A stretch of 64,000 bases of DNA from Bacteroidales bacterium (GCA_016709025.1 JADJEQ010000028.1:1-64000), one strand, 5' to 3'; positions 1-11,295 are shown, counted from the stretch's first letter. The notes: generated by a model from the letters alone, not told the origin. Made by a program: numbers and translations.

Positions 1-531
1 CTGCCTGAATGGTTATTTCTTCTCCTACCAGTACGCCTCCGGTTTCGAGGGCTGCATTCCAGTTGAGACCCCAGTCTTTGCGGTTGATCTTCCGTTGAGG
101 CTGAACCCTGCCTTTCATTTTCCACGGTCTTTCATCAGGCCGTTAAACTCGACATTCAACGTAACTTTATTGTAATCCCTTTCATCGTGAGTTCACCGGT
201 CGTTATATACCCGATCATCTTTTCACCTGCTTCAAATCTCCTGAAGTGAAAGTATCTCATTGTACTTCTCCACATCGAAAATGGGACTTTCAGGTGTTTG
301 TCACGGTCCGGAGAACCGGTGTTGATGGAGCCCGGGATGATTACCGCGTTTACCAGCGCCGTTGCAAAGCCAGAAGGAGAGGCTACCACGTCTCCCTTTA
401 AATTCATTAAACACCCCTTTTACATTGTAAATCAGTGCGTTTACTTTAAATCTATTTCTGAGTGCGACGGTCGATCGTCCAGTTTGTTGTTGCCATTTTC
501 TTAAATTTATTATTTGTGTTTGATGATGCAA
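1..531 (-). pseudogene. YceI-family protein, frameshifted and cut by the window edge
   Basis: The minus strand carries the pieces of a YceI-like lipid-binding beta-barrel protein in three frames. The N-terminal piece (about 531-400) has the VKGVFNEFKG motif. The middle piece (407-156) has GSINTGSPDRDKHLK and TTGELTMKGIT. The C-terminal piece (about 110-1) has RKDWGLNWNAALETGG. These match, in order, the conserved blocks of the YceI family, whose members are usually periplasmic and bind polyisoprenoid or similar amphiphilic ligands. At least two frameshifts separate the pieces, so no full product is made unless the indels are sequencing errors. The 3' end lies beyond position 1. It sits about 50 bp downstream of the decayed AraC gene on the same strand, so the two were probably one transcription unit. 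Confidence 0.72.
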
Positions 532-584
532 AATTACCTCGCCGGGGAGCAGGGTTACACTTTCAGGAACATGTGTGGTACAAT

Positions 585-1392
585 CAGGAAATCAGGGCGA
601 AGGATTCTCCGAACTTGTCGGGGTTACCCCGGTTTTCTTTCTGAAACCCCGTAAAGTAAGACTTTTCGTTATAGCCCAGCTCGAAACCGATTTCAAATAC
701 CGACATACCGGTATTCAGTAAAAGGCGCCCGCTTCAATCAGTTTGCGGGTTTCTATAATTTCTGTCGCACTCTTTCCAAAAAGACCCCCGGTGATCATGC
801 TCAGGTTGCGGGCCGTCATATTGAGCTTTTCGGCATAAAATCAGCCCCTCGGGCCGCCTGAAGTTGTTTTCGAGAATCCTGAGAAAGCAAGTGAAAGTCT
901 CCAGTCTTGGGCTTCTGGATGCGCTGGTATCAAAGGTATCCACGTTTGCTGTCGGTTTCCAGTTTTGCCTTGACTGCGCTGAGCAGACGCATTACAGTAT
1001 AGTCTGGATTTTCTCCGGTGCTCTCCTGAGCATGATTTCGCAGAGCGAATTCAGCGTGGTGCTGCAACAATCTTTACTAAGCGGGTACTGCACTTTGTCC
1101 AGAAATCCCGAATAAAAGTTGAACCTGCTTTGCGGAATAAAATCGCTCTTGTACCGATCAGCCAGCCCCGGGTATCTTCATCCGGAACAAAGGCGTGCAC
1201 CTTTCCCTGTGCTACATACACAATTACCGGCGACTGAAGTGTTTCTGCGCTGAAATTGACAGAGTGCCTGGGGGTTCCATGGGTGATGATCCACAGCTCC
1301 TCATGGTCGTGGCGGTGGATTTCCAATGGATTCAACGCCAGTGGTTCGAGAAATTCGCAGGTAAGCGGGGTGATGGTGATGGGTTCGGTCAT
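585..1392 (-). pseudogene. AraC-family transcriptional regulator, frameshifted
   Basis: The first 113 codons (1392-1051) encode an AraC-type N-terminal cupin: a HRHDHEELWII metal/ligand-site-like segment and a VYVAQGKVHAFVPDE segment. The DNA-binding half follows in other frames: FLRILENNFRRPEGL near 880-840, then EIGFELGYNEKSYF and GNPDKFGESF near 690-600, the usual second helix-turn-helix and C-terminal block of AraC proteins. Several indels break the frame between 1050 and 620. The gene shares its orientation with the YceI remnant behind it, so it may once have controlled that gene. Its start codon lies almost exactly at the left border of the tandem duplication that follows, which suggests that the rearrangement and the decay are connected. 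Confidence 0.7.
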
Positions 1393-2075
1393 TCTCCGAT
1401 GCAGTTGAAAGCCGTTCGGGTTGTAATTTTTAACTAATAACCATTGAAAATTGGAATTTGTTGCACAGTTGCAAAACGTGCGCCAAAGTCAGAATTGGGT
1501 GAAATGGCACAAGTCACAGACTTGCGCCAGCGGCTTGGGTCATGCCCGTTTTGAAAGCCAGCATAGATTGTAATATAACTTATAACCATTGAACATGGAA
1601 TTTGTTGCTCAACTCACATTCTCAAAAAGTAACAGAAGATACTTGCTATCAGGCCAAATATTTTGTATCTTAGGACCTTACGAAGCCTGCTGGTTCTCTT
1701 CCCGCCTTTTTCCTGCCCTTATTCATACTTAGCTGGCCTCTTCCTTCCTGACCGGTAGTGTTTCCTCTTGTGAGTGAATTACCGTATCTGCCCGTGTCAT
1801 TTTGCCCGAATATATAAACAAGCCAGTTAATTTTTTTGTCTCATATAAATCTTCAGGTAGGCAAAAGGAACCCAAATAACCCGTACAGGAGACTTGACTG
1901 GCAGCAAGCCCGATCCCGGTAGCCATCATGACTATCGGGATCGGAATAATTCTGAATGATTAATACATTACCTCAATTCTCTGTAAATCACATATTTATA
2001 AATTAACAGGGTTTTGATATATGGCATATTTTATTAATTACCAAAATCATTATTCATTAAAAAAAAATCAGGACC
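1393..2075 (+). other. Long noncoding leader of the first beta-helix gene
   Basis: This stretch of about 680 bp has no supportable gene. It is the duplicated upstream region described for copy 1. It is AT-rich near its 3' end, with A-runs just before the ATG at 2076. A 66-codon minus-strand ORF lies here but has no recognisable features. Because the leader is conserved between both copies (compare 4123-4550), it probably holds a promoter or regulatory RNA segment, but no consensus -7 motif stands out. Confidence 0.5.
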
Positions 2076-4000
2076 ATGAAAAAAAAATTACTCTTCTGCT
2101 TATTCAGCATTGGTTTTACCCAACGACATGCACAGCAATTGCAATTCTCAACCCTGACCAGGTTGATACGTACCTGATAAACGATACAGTTTTTCAGCAT
2201 TTTAATGAAAAAGCACCCGTACAAATTCCACCTCTGAGGGATTGTTGGTGAGCAGTACCCATGCCGAGGAGGCAATGTTTTTACCGTACAGGATGTAATC
2301 GGCCCATTGGCCTGTACAAATTCAGTTGTCGGGACTTACACGTTTACCATTATCGATGGCACTACCCTGAATTTTACGCTGGTTGAAGACGCCTGCACCG
2401 GCAGGGCCAACTCGCTGACCGAAGGGCCTTTTTACAGGATGTCCCCGAAACCATCCATATTCCGGCTGATTTCATATTCAACAGGGTATTGTGGCTGCCG
2501 ACAATATGGATACTGTTCTGGTTGATCCGGGTACCTATTACGAGAACATCAATTATTTGGGCAAAAAACCGCTTATCGTGGCCAGCCGGTTTATTATGGA
2601 TGGTGATACCAACCATATTGCCAATACCATCATCAATGGCAGCCAGCCGATGGATCCTGATTTAGGTTCAGTGGTTTCTATGATATCGGGGGAAGATACC
2701 ACCTCGGTTTTGTGCGGATTTACAATTACCGGCGGAACCGGGACATTTTTAGCTGCAGCCGAGAATGGCAGAGCCGGAGGAGGCCTTTTTATAACCGGAT
2801 CAGGCGCCAAATTGCTGAATAATTACATTGAGAACAACATCATTTCAAATAATGAGGGTTGGGGCATCCGGAGGCGGCATTACCGCGGCTGGTCCGGATG
2901 AACCACTTGAGTGGCTGGTTTTACAAAATAACAGGATCAAAACAAACCAGCACCTAGTCAAATCGATGCAGAGAAGGAGGGTGGTTTTTTCTGCTACTAT
3001 AACCTGATTTTTGGTGGTGGAATAAGTATATTATATGATGTTACAGGTACCGTCTCAAAGAACGATATTTCATACAACCGTATTGATGCTCCGAGTAACC
3101 ATGGCAGCGAGGGAGCCGGAGCATTCATAGGGGGTGTTGGCCCGCATAGCTTTAAATTTGAAAATAATATTATTCAACATAACTATACCATCACCACACA
3201 AAATTGCAGTGGAGGAGGCCTGGCATTATTAGAATCAAATGGACATTATCTGAACAATGTGATTCAGCATAATTCCGCCCCAAGCGGTGGCGGTATAAGT
3301 ATCAGGGGTGTCAATGACAATGCGGTATTTATCAACAACACGATAACCGGTAATACAGCCACTATTGGTGGTGGTGGTATTTATATGCAGCTGTCCACTG
3401 TGGTAGTTATAAATTCAATTATCACGGAGAATAATTCCCCTCTGTTTCCTTCAATTCAATTGTACAGCGGTAATCTCAATGTCAGGTATTCCGATGTAGC
3501 AGGAGAGGTTGTGTGGCCGGGCGAAGGCAATGTAAATTGTAACGCTACTTTTATGGAGGATGGTTACCACCTGAGCCAAAACTGTCAACTGGTTGAATCG
3601 GGGAGAGCATCTACATTCATCAATGGCGTCTGGTATAACTGCCCGGCTTACGATATTGACGGAGAGGGACGCCCATCCAATGCTTTCCCTGAAATCGGGG
3701 CCGATGAGGTGTTTACCGGTTTCGGTTTCTGAACCAACGCCAGTAAATGACTTAGCTTTCACTATTTATCCCAATCCTGCCTCTGGAAAAATTACCGTAG
3801 AACTTACCGGAGCATTGAGCGGGATGGTGGGCGATGTTATCATCATTGGAATAACAGGTAAGGAATTGCTACGGCAGCAGGTAACAACCCCGAAAACGGA
3901 ATTCGATGTAAGCGCCCTTCCTGCAGGAGTTTATTTTATCAAACTGATCCCCATTGATCAAAACGCCGCGGTGAAAGTCGGGCGGTTTGTGAAAAAATAA
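2076..4000 (+). pseudogene. Right-handed beta-helix T9SS surface protein, broken copy 1
   Basis: The ATG at 2076 starts a signal peptide (MKKKLLFCLFSIGF) that is in frame as far as AQQLQFST. From there the frame shifts several times. Recognisable pieces match the intact paralogue at 4551-6652: GRANSLTEG (2400), VDPGTYYENINYLGKKPL (2522), FTITGGTGTF (2718), NNTITGNTATIGGGGIY (3340), PAYDIDGEGRPSNAFPEIGADE (3645), and a type A sorting domain with IYPNPASGKITVEL and LPAGVYFIKLIP ending at 4000. About 190 bp are missing near 3010. The family forms a parallel beta-helix on the cell surface after T9SS export; ligand unknown. This copy should not give a full product. Confidence 0.8.
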
Positions 4001-4011
4001 TAACCAGATAC

Positions 4012-4100
4012 ATGAAAAAGTTAACACTTTTCATCCCGGGGGTGGCATTTAGCCACTCCCTTGCCATTTCCTTGGCCTGCCTGCCTGATAAAATGCCACC
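4012..4100 (+). repeat. Vestigial gene start with strong hairpin
   Basis: Directly after the broken beta-helix gene there is an ATGAAAAAGTTAAC gene start like that of the leucine-rich-repeat gene at 11296, but it runs into stops. It carries a hairpin with arms GGGGGTGGC (4038-4046) and GCCACTCCC (4052-4060). A second pairing, GGTGGCATTT with AAATGCCACC, spans about 4041-4098. The same gene start plus hairpin recurs at 9456-9506. It may be the truncated remains of a neighbouring gene copied along with the beta-helix unit. Confidence 0.55.
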
Positions 4101-4119
4101 GCAGGTGATGGGTTAAGTC

Positions 4120-6657
4120 ATTATCCGGAGTAGTTGAAAAGCCAGTTCGGGTTGTAATTTTAACTAATAACCATTGAAAATTGAATTTATTGGCACAAGT
4201 TATAAAAGTACGCTAAAGTCAGAATTGGGATGAAATGGCACAAGTCACAGACTTGCGCCAGCGGCTAAAGCGTTTTTTCGATTCGCTCAAATCGCTCATA
4301 TCAGGTAGCAGATAATACTTGCAATCTGACCAAATATTTTGTAACTTAGGGCCTTACGAAGCCTGCTGGTTCTCTTCCCGCCTTTTTCCTGCCCTTATTC
4401 ATACTTAGCTGGCTTCTTTCTTTCCTTACCGGCGGTGTTTCCATACTTGTGGACTGAATTATCCGTATCTGCCCAAATCCTTTTGCTTGACTATATATCA
4501 GACAACCATCATTGTTTTCCAAAATCATTATTCATCAAAAAATCAGGACCATGAAAAAAATTCTACTCTTCTGTTTTTCAGCATTGGTTTTACCTTGCTG
4601 ACACATGCACAGCAATTGCAATTCTCAACCTGGACCAGGTTTGATACGTATTTTAACGATACCGTCTTCGAGCATTTCAGCCAGAATACCTGTACGAATT
4701 CCACATCGGAGGGTTTGCTGGTAAGCAGTACCTATACCGAGGAAGGCAATGTATTTACCGTTCAGGATGTGTCGGGCCCTGCAGCCTGCTCACCCACCAT
4801 CATTGGAACCTATACCTTTATTATTATTAACGGGACTTCGCTTCGCTTCACACTGGTTAGTGACGCCTGCACCGGCAGGGCAAATTCACTGACAGAGGGT
4901 ATTTTCACCCGGATGCCTCCGAAAACCATTCACATTCCTGCTCAATTTTCCCATATTCAGGATGGTATTGAGGCAGCCGACAATACGGATACTGTGCTGG
5001 TTGATCCGGGTACCTATTACGAAAACATCAACTTTATGGGCAAAAAGCCGCTTATGGTGGCCAGCCGGTTTATCATGGATGGTGATACCAACCATATTGC
5101 CAATACCATCATCAATGGCAGCCAGCCGCTTGATCCCGATATAGGTTCGGTGGTAACCTTTGAATCAGGGGAAGATACGACTTCGGTATTGTGCGGATTC
5201 ACCATCACAGGCGGTACCGGCAGATTTGTTCCGGATGCCGGTAATGCCAGAAGCGGAGGAGGTGTTTTTATTACCGGATCAGGCGGTAAATTGCTGAACA
5301 ACCACATTCAGAACAACATTGTTTCAAATGAGGGTTGGGCAATGGGGGGCGGCGTTACTGCTGCCGGTCCGGATGTGCCGCTTGAGTGGGTGGTTTTACG
5401 AAATAACAGGATAATCAATAACCAGGCAATCAGTCAGAACAATGGTTCGGATGGGGGTGGCTTTTTTTGCTACTATAACCTGGTTTTAAAGCACAATCAG
5501 ATTTCTTACAACAGTTCTCACGGAAATCTGGGAAGCGATGGAGGCGGAGTGGTAGTTATGGGTGCCTTTGGGCCCATTACAATAGATATCAGCAAAAATG
5601 AGATAACAAATAATGAAGCAGTAACTACTATAGGAACATCGGATTACGCTGCACTGGGTGGCGGAATAAGTTTGTTGTTTGATATTACCGGCAGCGTCTC
5701 AAACAATACTATTTCAAACAACAGCATTGATGCTCCGGGTACTTACAGGAGCTGGGGACCCGGCGTATTCATTCAGGATATAAGTTCGGCTGATTTCATA
5801 TTTGAAAATAATCTCGTTCAACAAAATAACATCATTACCACCCAGAATAGCCGGGGTGGCGGCCTGTCATTGTTAAGATCAGGGGGGAATTATCTGAACA
5901 ATGTTATCCAGCAAAATTCCGCCTCAAACGGAGGAGGTATTTACATCTACAACTCAGGCAGTAACAACGACACTGTGGTATTGGTCAACAACACGATAAC
6001 CGGAAATACTGCAACTTATGGTGGTGGTATTTATACAGCGATGTCCAATGCGGTGGTCATCAATTCAATCATCGTGGAGAATTATTCTAATTTGTATCCA
6101 TCCATCCGTGTGGAAAGCGGTATCCTCAAAGTCAGGTATTCCGACGTAGAAGGCGCCGATGTGTGGCCAGGTGAAGGCAATGTAAACTGTCACGCCACCT
6201 TCCTCGACGACGGGTACCACCTCAGCGAAACCTGCCAGCTGGTAGAGAGTGGGATCGCGTCCATTTTCATCGATGGGTTCTGGTATAACTGCCCGGCCTA
6301 CGATATTGACGGGGAGGCACGCCCCCTTGATAGTTTACCTGAAATCGGGGCTGATGAAGTGCTACTCTCGGTTTCTGTTCCTGAACCGTTGCCTGCGAAC
6401 AGCTTAGCATTCAATATTTATCCCAATCCCACTACAGGAATAATCACTGTCGAGCAAAATGAAACATCCTCCGGCATCGAAGGCGAAATTTCGATATACA
6501 GCTTAACCGGACAGGAATTGATTCGTCAGCAGGTAACTGGCCCGAAACCTGAATTCAATGTAAGTGCCCTCCCGGCCGGGGTCTATTTCATCAGACTGAT
6601 CAGCAATGATCAAAATGTCCCGGTAAAAGTCGGGAAGTTTGTAAAACATTAATAATA
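4120..6657 (+). repeat. Tandem segmental duplication, copy 2
   Basis: This is the second unit of the duplication described at 1388-4010. The leader (4123-4550) and the gene (4551-6652) both align with copy 1, which shows that the whole transcription unit was copied and not just the coding sequence. Copy 2 is the better preserved, with one frameshift near its 5' end. Confidence 0.85.
4551..6652 (+). CDS. Right-handed beta-helix T9SS surface protein (copy 2, signal peptide out of frame)
   Basis: About 700 codons. By comparison with copy 1 the start is the ATG at 4551 (MKKILLF), but one base is missing around 4574 (TTCTGTTTTTC against TTCTGCTTATTC), so the signal peptide and the body are in different frames. 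The body reads open from 4487. After the signal comes a domain of about 100 residues with GTYTF and RFTLVSDACTGR, weakly like the end of a lipocalin-type barrel. The beta-helix with many NNxI and GGG turns starts near IHIPAQF (4925). Then follow a degenerate anchor-like block (PAYDIDGEARPLDSLPEIGADE) and a type A sorting domain (FNIYPNPTTGIITVEQ, LPAGVYFIRL, KVGKFVKH). The product is probably surface-exposed, with unknown substrate. It is 11 bp upstream of the next gene. Confidence 0.8.
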
Positions 6658-6663
6658 AACGCT

Positions 6664-9444
6664 ATGAAAGCAAAAATTTTACTCACAGCATTTCTTCTCT
6701 GCACCGTTTGGATGTCATACGGGCAATGGAACTACACCAACCTGACAGAGGCAAAATCATTCATGGGTTCTGTTACACTTGGCAACAAAGCTTATTTTGC
6801 CGGAGGGTACAACGGAACTACATGTTCATCGCTGGTTGAGGTGTATGACCTTACAACCGGAACCTGGAGTACTGCCGGCAATTTGTCGGTTGCCAGGGAA
6901 TTGCTTTTAGGAACCACAACCTGCGGATCTAAAATCTTCTTTGCCGGAGGTTACAATCTGAATGTATCATTGAATACAGTGGATGTTTTTGATACTTCAA
7001 CCCAACAATGGACTGTGGAACAACTTTCTGCTGAAAGGTTTTCTATTGCTTCTGTAAGCTATGGTAGTAAAGTGTTGTTTGCCGGGGGTGTACAGGTCGG
7101 AACTTCAACCGCAAGGGTGGATATTGTAGATATATACGATATTGCGACAGATGTGTGGTCAATTGATCACCTTTCTGTGGCAAGGGAAGGCATAGCTGCG
7201 GCTGTTGTTGGTGACCTGGCCATCTTTGCCGGAGGATTGATCAATGGCGGTCAATATGGTGGTTCCAACCGGGTAGATATCTATAACTTTACCACCAACA
7301 CCTGGAGTATCGACTCCCTTTCACAGGCCCGTGGTTACGCCAGCGCCGTTACCATCGGCAACAAGGTAATCATTGCAGGAGGCGCAACCAGTGTCAATCA
7401 CCCAACCGACAGGGTGGACATTTACGATGCTTCTACCGGAACATGGTCAACCACGAACATTTCACACCCGAGATGTGGCGCAAACATTGGTGCAAATCTG
7501 AATGGAAAAGCTTTTTTTGCCGGTGGTGGTAACTTTAAAGGTAATGGCTTTAACAATCCCAGCAGTGTAGTAGATATTTACGATCCGGTAACCGGAAACT
7601 GGTCGGTGGATTCGCTGATGCATCCGCTTGTTGGTCATTCAGTTGCCGGGGTTGGAAATAAACTGGTGGTTGCGGGCGGTGAGACAACCGGAGGATTCTA
7701 TGTTTCATTGGTGGAAATCTACACCGAACTCAGCCTTATCCATATTCCGGCTGATTTTCCAACCATACAGCAGGGCATTGTGGCAGCCACTCCGGGCGAT
7801 ACCGTACTCGTCGCTCCGGGTACCTATTTTGAGAACATCAACTTCCTTGGCAAAAAGCCTTTGCTGGTGGCTAGTCAGTTTATTATGGATGGTGACACCA
7901 GTCATATTAACAATACCATTATCAATGGCAGCCAGCCGCTTGATCCTGACATAGGTTCGGTGGTAACCTTTGAATCCGGCGAGGATACCACTTCCGTTTT
8001 ATGCGGTTTTACTATCACGGGTGGAACCGGGACACTAATTGGTATGGCAACAAGAGTTGGCGGAGGTGTTTTCATGCAGTATTCAGGAGGCAAGTTACTC
8101 AATAATCATATAGAAAACAATATCATCAATAATGAAGGATGGACCTTTGGCGGAGGGATTTGTGCCGGAGCCCCGATAAGCCCCCTACCCTGGGTGGTTT
8201 TGCGAGGGAACAGGATCAGTAACAACAAAGCCATAAGTTTTAATGATGAAGGGGATGGTGGTGGAGCAGATATATGGTACAACCTCATCATGGAAAATAA
8301 CGAAGTTTCATGGAATGAGGCTGAAGGGTCTTATCGTGGCGACGGAGGCGGATTGAGATGCAGAAGCGATTTAGGACACACTGAAGTCCTGATCAGGAAT
8401 AACAACATCACACATAATAAAGCCACCTCCGTCAGTGAATCCACAGATGTAGTGCTCACCGGGGGTCTGAGCATCTTCTGGGATTGCTCAGGCATCATTT
8501 CCGGCAACAATGTTTCATACAATGAGATTGAAGCGGGTGAAGATAAAGGGGGATATGGAACGGGAATATTGATTGATAATAATGCATCGGAAGATGTTGT
8601 GCTGGAAAACAACCTGATCGAAGGCAACACATTCACCGGGGGGTTTCTTAACGGAGGCGGGCTATGTATTTACTGGAGCAGTGTACTGGTGCAGAACAAT
8701 ATCTTAAAGGACAATACCGGCACAAACGGAGGCGGGATATACGTTGAAACCCCGGATGATCTGGCTGTTTTGATGAATAATACCATTGTCGGAAACCACG
8801 GGGACAACGGTGGCGGATTACATGCCACAGATGCAAATGCAGTAATCGTTAACACCATCTTCTGGGGAAATACGGCTACGCTCAATGGGACATCGATTTT
8901 TGAGGAAGGAAGCACCCTCGAAGTCCGCTACTCTGATGTGGAAGGCGATGTTGTCTGGCCGGGCGATGGCAATGTAAACTGTCATGCTACCTTCCTCGAC
9001 GACGGTTACCACCTCAGCGACACCTGCCAGCTGGTGGAATCAGGTATAGAATCCATTTTAATCAATGGAGCCGTATATTTTTGCCCGGCATATGATATTG
9101 ATGGCGAGGTTCGCCCCCTGGACCTTTTTCCTGAAATAGGGGCCGATGAAACGCTACTCCCGGTTTCGGTTCCTGATCCCATGCCAGCGAACAGCTTAGC
9201 ATTCAATATTTATCCCAATCCTGCTTCCGGAAAAATTACCGTAGAACTAAGCGATGAAACAACCGCGATGATGGGCGATGTTTCAATCATTGGACTAACC
9301 GGCAAGGAATTGCTTCGTCAGCAGGTAACAGGCCCGAAAACCGAATTCAATGTAAGTGCACTTCCGGCAGGGGTCTATTTTATCAAACTGATACCTAATG
9401 ATCAAAATGCCGCGGTGAAAGTCGGGAAGTTTGTGAAAAGATAA
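6664..9444 (+). CDS. Kelch-repeat / beta-helix chimeric T9SS surface protein
   Basis: 926 residues, intact. Residues 1-20 are a signal peptide (cleavage after SYG). Residues 30-350 hold six Kelch-like blades of about 50 residues, each with a motif such as VDIYDASTGTWS or VEVYDLTTGTWS and a Gly-Gly pair (FAGGYN). This predicts a beta-propeller. From residue 357 (IHIPADFPTIQQGI) the protein becomes nearly identical to the beta-helix paralogues at 2076 and 4551, through the PAYDIDGEVRPLDLFPEIGADE block to a type A sorting domain (FNIYPNPASGKITVEL, KVGKFVKR). The N-terminal domain of the paralogues is thus replaced by a propeller. Both folds typically bind glycans or proteins; enzymatic activity is not evident. 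Confidence 0.85.
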   Translation: MKAKILLTAFLLCTVWMSYGQWNYTNLTEAKSFMGSVTLGNKAYFAGGYNGTTCSSLVEVYDLTTGTWSTAGNLSVARELLLGTTTCGSKIFFAGGYNLNVSLNTVDVFDTSTQQWTVEQLSAERFSIASVSYGSKVLFAGGVQVGTSTARVDIVDIYDIATDVWSIDHLSVAREGIAAAVVGDLAIFAGGLINGGQYGGSNRVDIYNFTTNTWSIDSLSQARGYASAVTIGNKVIIAGGATSVNHPTDRVDIYDASTGTWSTTNISHPRCGANIGANLNGKAFFAGGGNFKGNGFNNPSSVVDIYDPVTGNWSVDSLMHPLVGHSVAGVGNKLVVAGGETTGGFYVSLVEIYTELSLIHIPADFPTIQQGIVAATPGDTVLVAPGTYFENINFLGKKPLLVASQFIMDGDTSHINNTIINGSQPLDPDIGSVVTFESGEDTTSVLCGFTITGGTGTLIGMATRVGGGVFMQYSGGKLLNNHIENNIINNEGWTFGGGICAGAPISPLPWVVLRGNRISNNKAISFNDEGDGGGADIWYNLIMENNEVSWNEAEGSYRGDGGGLRCRSDLGHTEVLIRNNNITHNKATSVSESTDVVLTGGLSIFWDCSGIISGNNVSYNEIEAGEDKGGYGTGILIDNNASEDVVLENNLIEGNTFTGGFLNGGGLCIYWSSVLVQNNILKDNTGTNGGGIYVETPDDLAVLMNNTIVGNHGDNGGGLHATDANAVIVNTIFWGNTATLNGTSIFEEGSTLEVRYSDVEGDVVWPGDGNVNCHATFLDDGYHLSDTCQLVESGIESILINGAVYFCPAYDIDGEVRPLDLFPEIGADETLLPVSVPDPMPANSLAFNIYPNPASGKITVELSDETTAMMGDVSIIGLTGKELLRQQVTGPKTEFNVSALPAGVYFIKLIPNDQNAAVKVGKFVKR

Positions 9445-9479
9445 GAACTATTGCAATGAAAAAGTCAGCGCTTTTGATC

Positions 9480-9506
9480 CCGGGGGTGGCATTCAGCCAC
9501 TCCCGG
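9480..9506 (+). repeat. Perfect-stem hairpin after the Kelch/beta-helix gene
   Basis: Arms CCGGGGGTGGC (9480-9490) and GCCACTCCCGG (9496-9506) pair over 11 bp with one G-T wobble and a 5-nt loop. The hairpin lies within a vestigial ATGAAAAAG gene start (9456) like the one at 4012. No U-rich tract follows, so it is not a standard terminator. It may act in mRNA processing or stability, or simply mark a repeated junction. Confidence 0.5.
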
Positions 9507-9518
9507 TTTACCCAAGCC

Positions 9519-11293
9519 ATGAAAAATTTTCTACTCCCTTGCTCGGTTTTTCTCAGGGATGCTCTGGCAGGTTTGCGAAAAGTGATTTTAATGAACGGCA
9601 AATTCTTCCCCCGGTTTGGGGCAGCACTTAACCAGGGGGAAATGTTTTTACCATTCAGGATGTTGCATCCCCCTGCTCAGATTCAATTGTCGGGGCCTAC
9701 AATTACCATTGTCGATGGAACAACCTGTATACTGGTTGAAGATCTGTTCCACGAGGGCAAAATCACTGACAGAAGGTACTAAAGCATCTTAAAACCATCC
9801 ATATCCCGGCTGATTTCCCATATTCAACAAGGGATTGTAGCTGCCGACAATACGGATACCGTGCTGGTTGACCCGGGAACCTATTACGAAAACATCAACT
9901 TCCTGGGCAAAAAACCGTTGATGGTGGCCAGCCGGTTTATCGTGGATGGCGACACCAACCACATTTCAAACACCATCATCAATGGGGTACATCGATATAG
10001 GTTCGGTGGTAACCTTTGAGTCGGGAAGATACGACTTCGGTATTGTGCGGATTCACCAAGTACAGGAACCATGGAACCCGGTGTGGATGAGGTTCTGGAA
10101 CAATTAATATGCAGGGGCGAAAACCATTTGATGCAACACTGTGACACACGAGCAGTCGCAGGTGGTGGTTGCAGTTAGAGCCTGTTTCGGTGCCTGGATC
10201 GACTGCGTGGCAACAGGATATACAACAACCATCAACTCCGAATTCACTTAACTACTATAATACGGGAAAATAACAATTTTCCAAAACAGATTAACGGCCA
10301 TCAGTTTGTTTTAGGAGGGTGGTATGGTTTGTTATGGGAGTTTGGCCCTTGAATTGAGAATACATCAAATTACCTTTACGGCAATAATTGATTCACGATT
10401 GGCGTGGGCGGAGATACTTCTGGTTATACCATTAACAGGCGATTATTCTTTAATGGCATGCTCCTGTCGTTATGGGCCGGTTTTCAGTACAACCAAGGAT
10501 GGTCTTGTATTCGGGAATAACATCATTGAAGGAAATAGTACCATCTCTCAGAATACATCGGGAGGAGGCCTGTCGTTGTGCAAATCAGGTGGAGTTTATC
10601 AAAACAATGTAATTCGGAATAATACTGCAAACAAGGGAGGAGGAGTCAGTATTCTGGATTCATACAGTGCCAGTGCAAAAGCTATATTTATCAATAACAC
10701 AATTACCGGGAATGCCGGATTCACCCGGGTGCATATAAAATCCCACATGTAGATCAATTCGATTCTTTATAACAACACTCCTCCGGGCATAGCAATAAAT
10801 TCAGCATCGGCCAACCTTGAAGTCAGATATTCAGATGTGGAAGGTGATGTTGTGTGGCCGGGCGAAGGCAATGTAAACTGTCACGCTTCTTTTCTCGACG
10901 ACGGATTCCACCTCAGCGACACATGCCAGCTCGTTGAAAAGGGATAGCATCCATATTAATCAACGGTGCCCTTACAACTGCCCTGCTTACGATATTGACT
11001 AGCGACAGACGCCCTATATTTCCGGGCGGGGCCGATAGCAATACTGTTGGCTTCAGTTCGGATTGCCGGGCTTAACGTAACGATATTCAAATCCCGGAAA
11101 AATTACCGTTGAGCTTAACGGGTGAGACCACCAAAATCACCGGCGGGTTTCAATCATCGGAATAACAGGGCGGGAAGGGTTCACAGGCCTGAAAACCGAA
11201 TTAAATATAATGGCTCTTCCTGCAGGAACTTTTTATAATAATGATGATAATCAAAATACCCGTTTCAAAGTCGGTGAAAAATTAAAACTATAG
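9519..11293 (+). pseudogene. Decayed beta-helix T9SS surface protein copy
   Basis: The ATG at 9519 (MKNFLLP) and downstream pieces match the beta-helix paralogues: a GTTCILVED piece near 9718, LVDPGTYYENINFLGKKPL near 9865, NNTITGN near 10690, the YSDVEGDVVWPGEGNVNC block near 10825, then eroded remains of the anchor block and of the sorting domain up to a stop at 11293 (KVGEKLKL). Frameshifts, deletions and substitutions are spread along the whole length, so this is the most advanced decay in the window. It keeps the gene order and spacing of its relatives. Confidence 0.75.
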
Positions 11294-11295
11294 CA

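Larger units (their letters stand above)
1388..4010 (+). repeat. Tandem segmental duplication, copy 1
   Basis: This segment and 4120-6657 align over a noncoding leader plus one beta-helix gene. The leaders share long near-identical blocks: TTCGGGTTGTAATTTTAACT (1414 and 4147), the block around GAAATGGCACAAGTCACAGA (1500 and 4230), and the block from CTTACGAAGCCTGCTGG to CATACTTAGCTGGC (1677 and 4352). Relative to copy 2, copy 1 has lost about 190 bp inside the gene (near 3010) and holds several frameshifts. The left border falls at the start codon of the decayed AraC gene. Confidence 0.85.

Noticed and set aside
9456..9782. 108-codon ORF after the Kelch/beta-helix gene as an independent small gene
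   Set aside because: It is a fusion of a vestigial gene start, a hairpin and the beginning of the decayed beta-helix gene, whose own start is at 9519.
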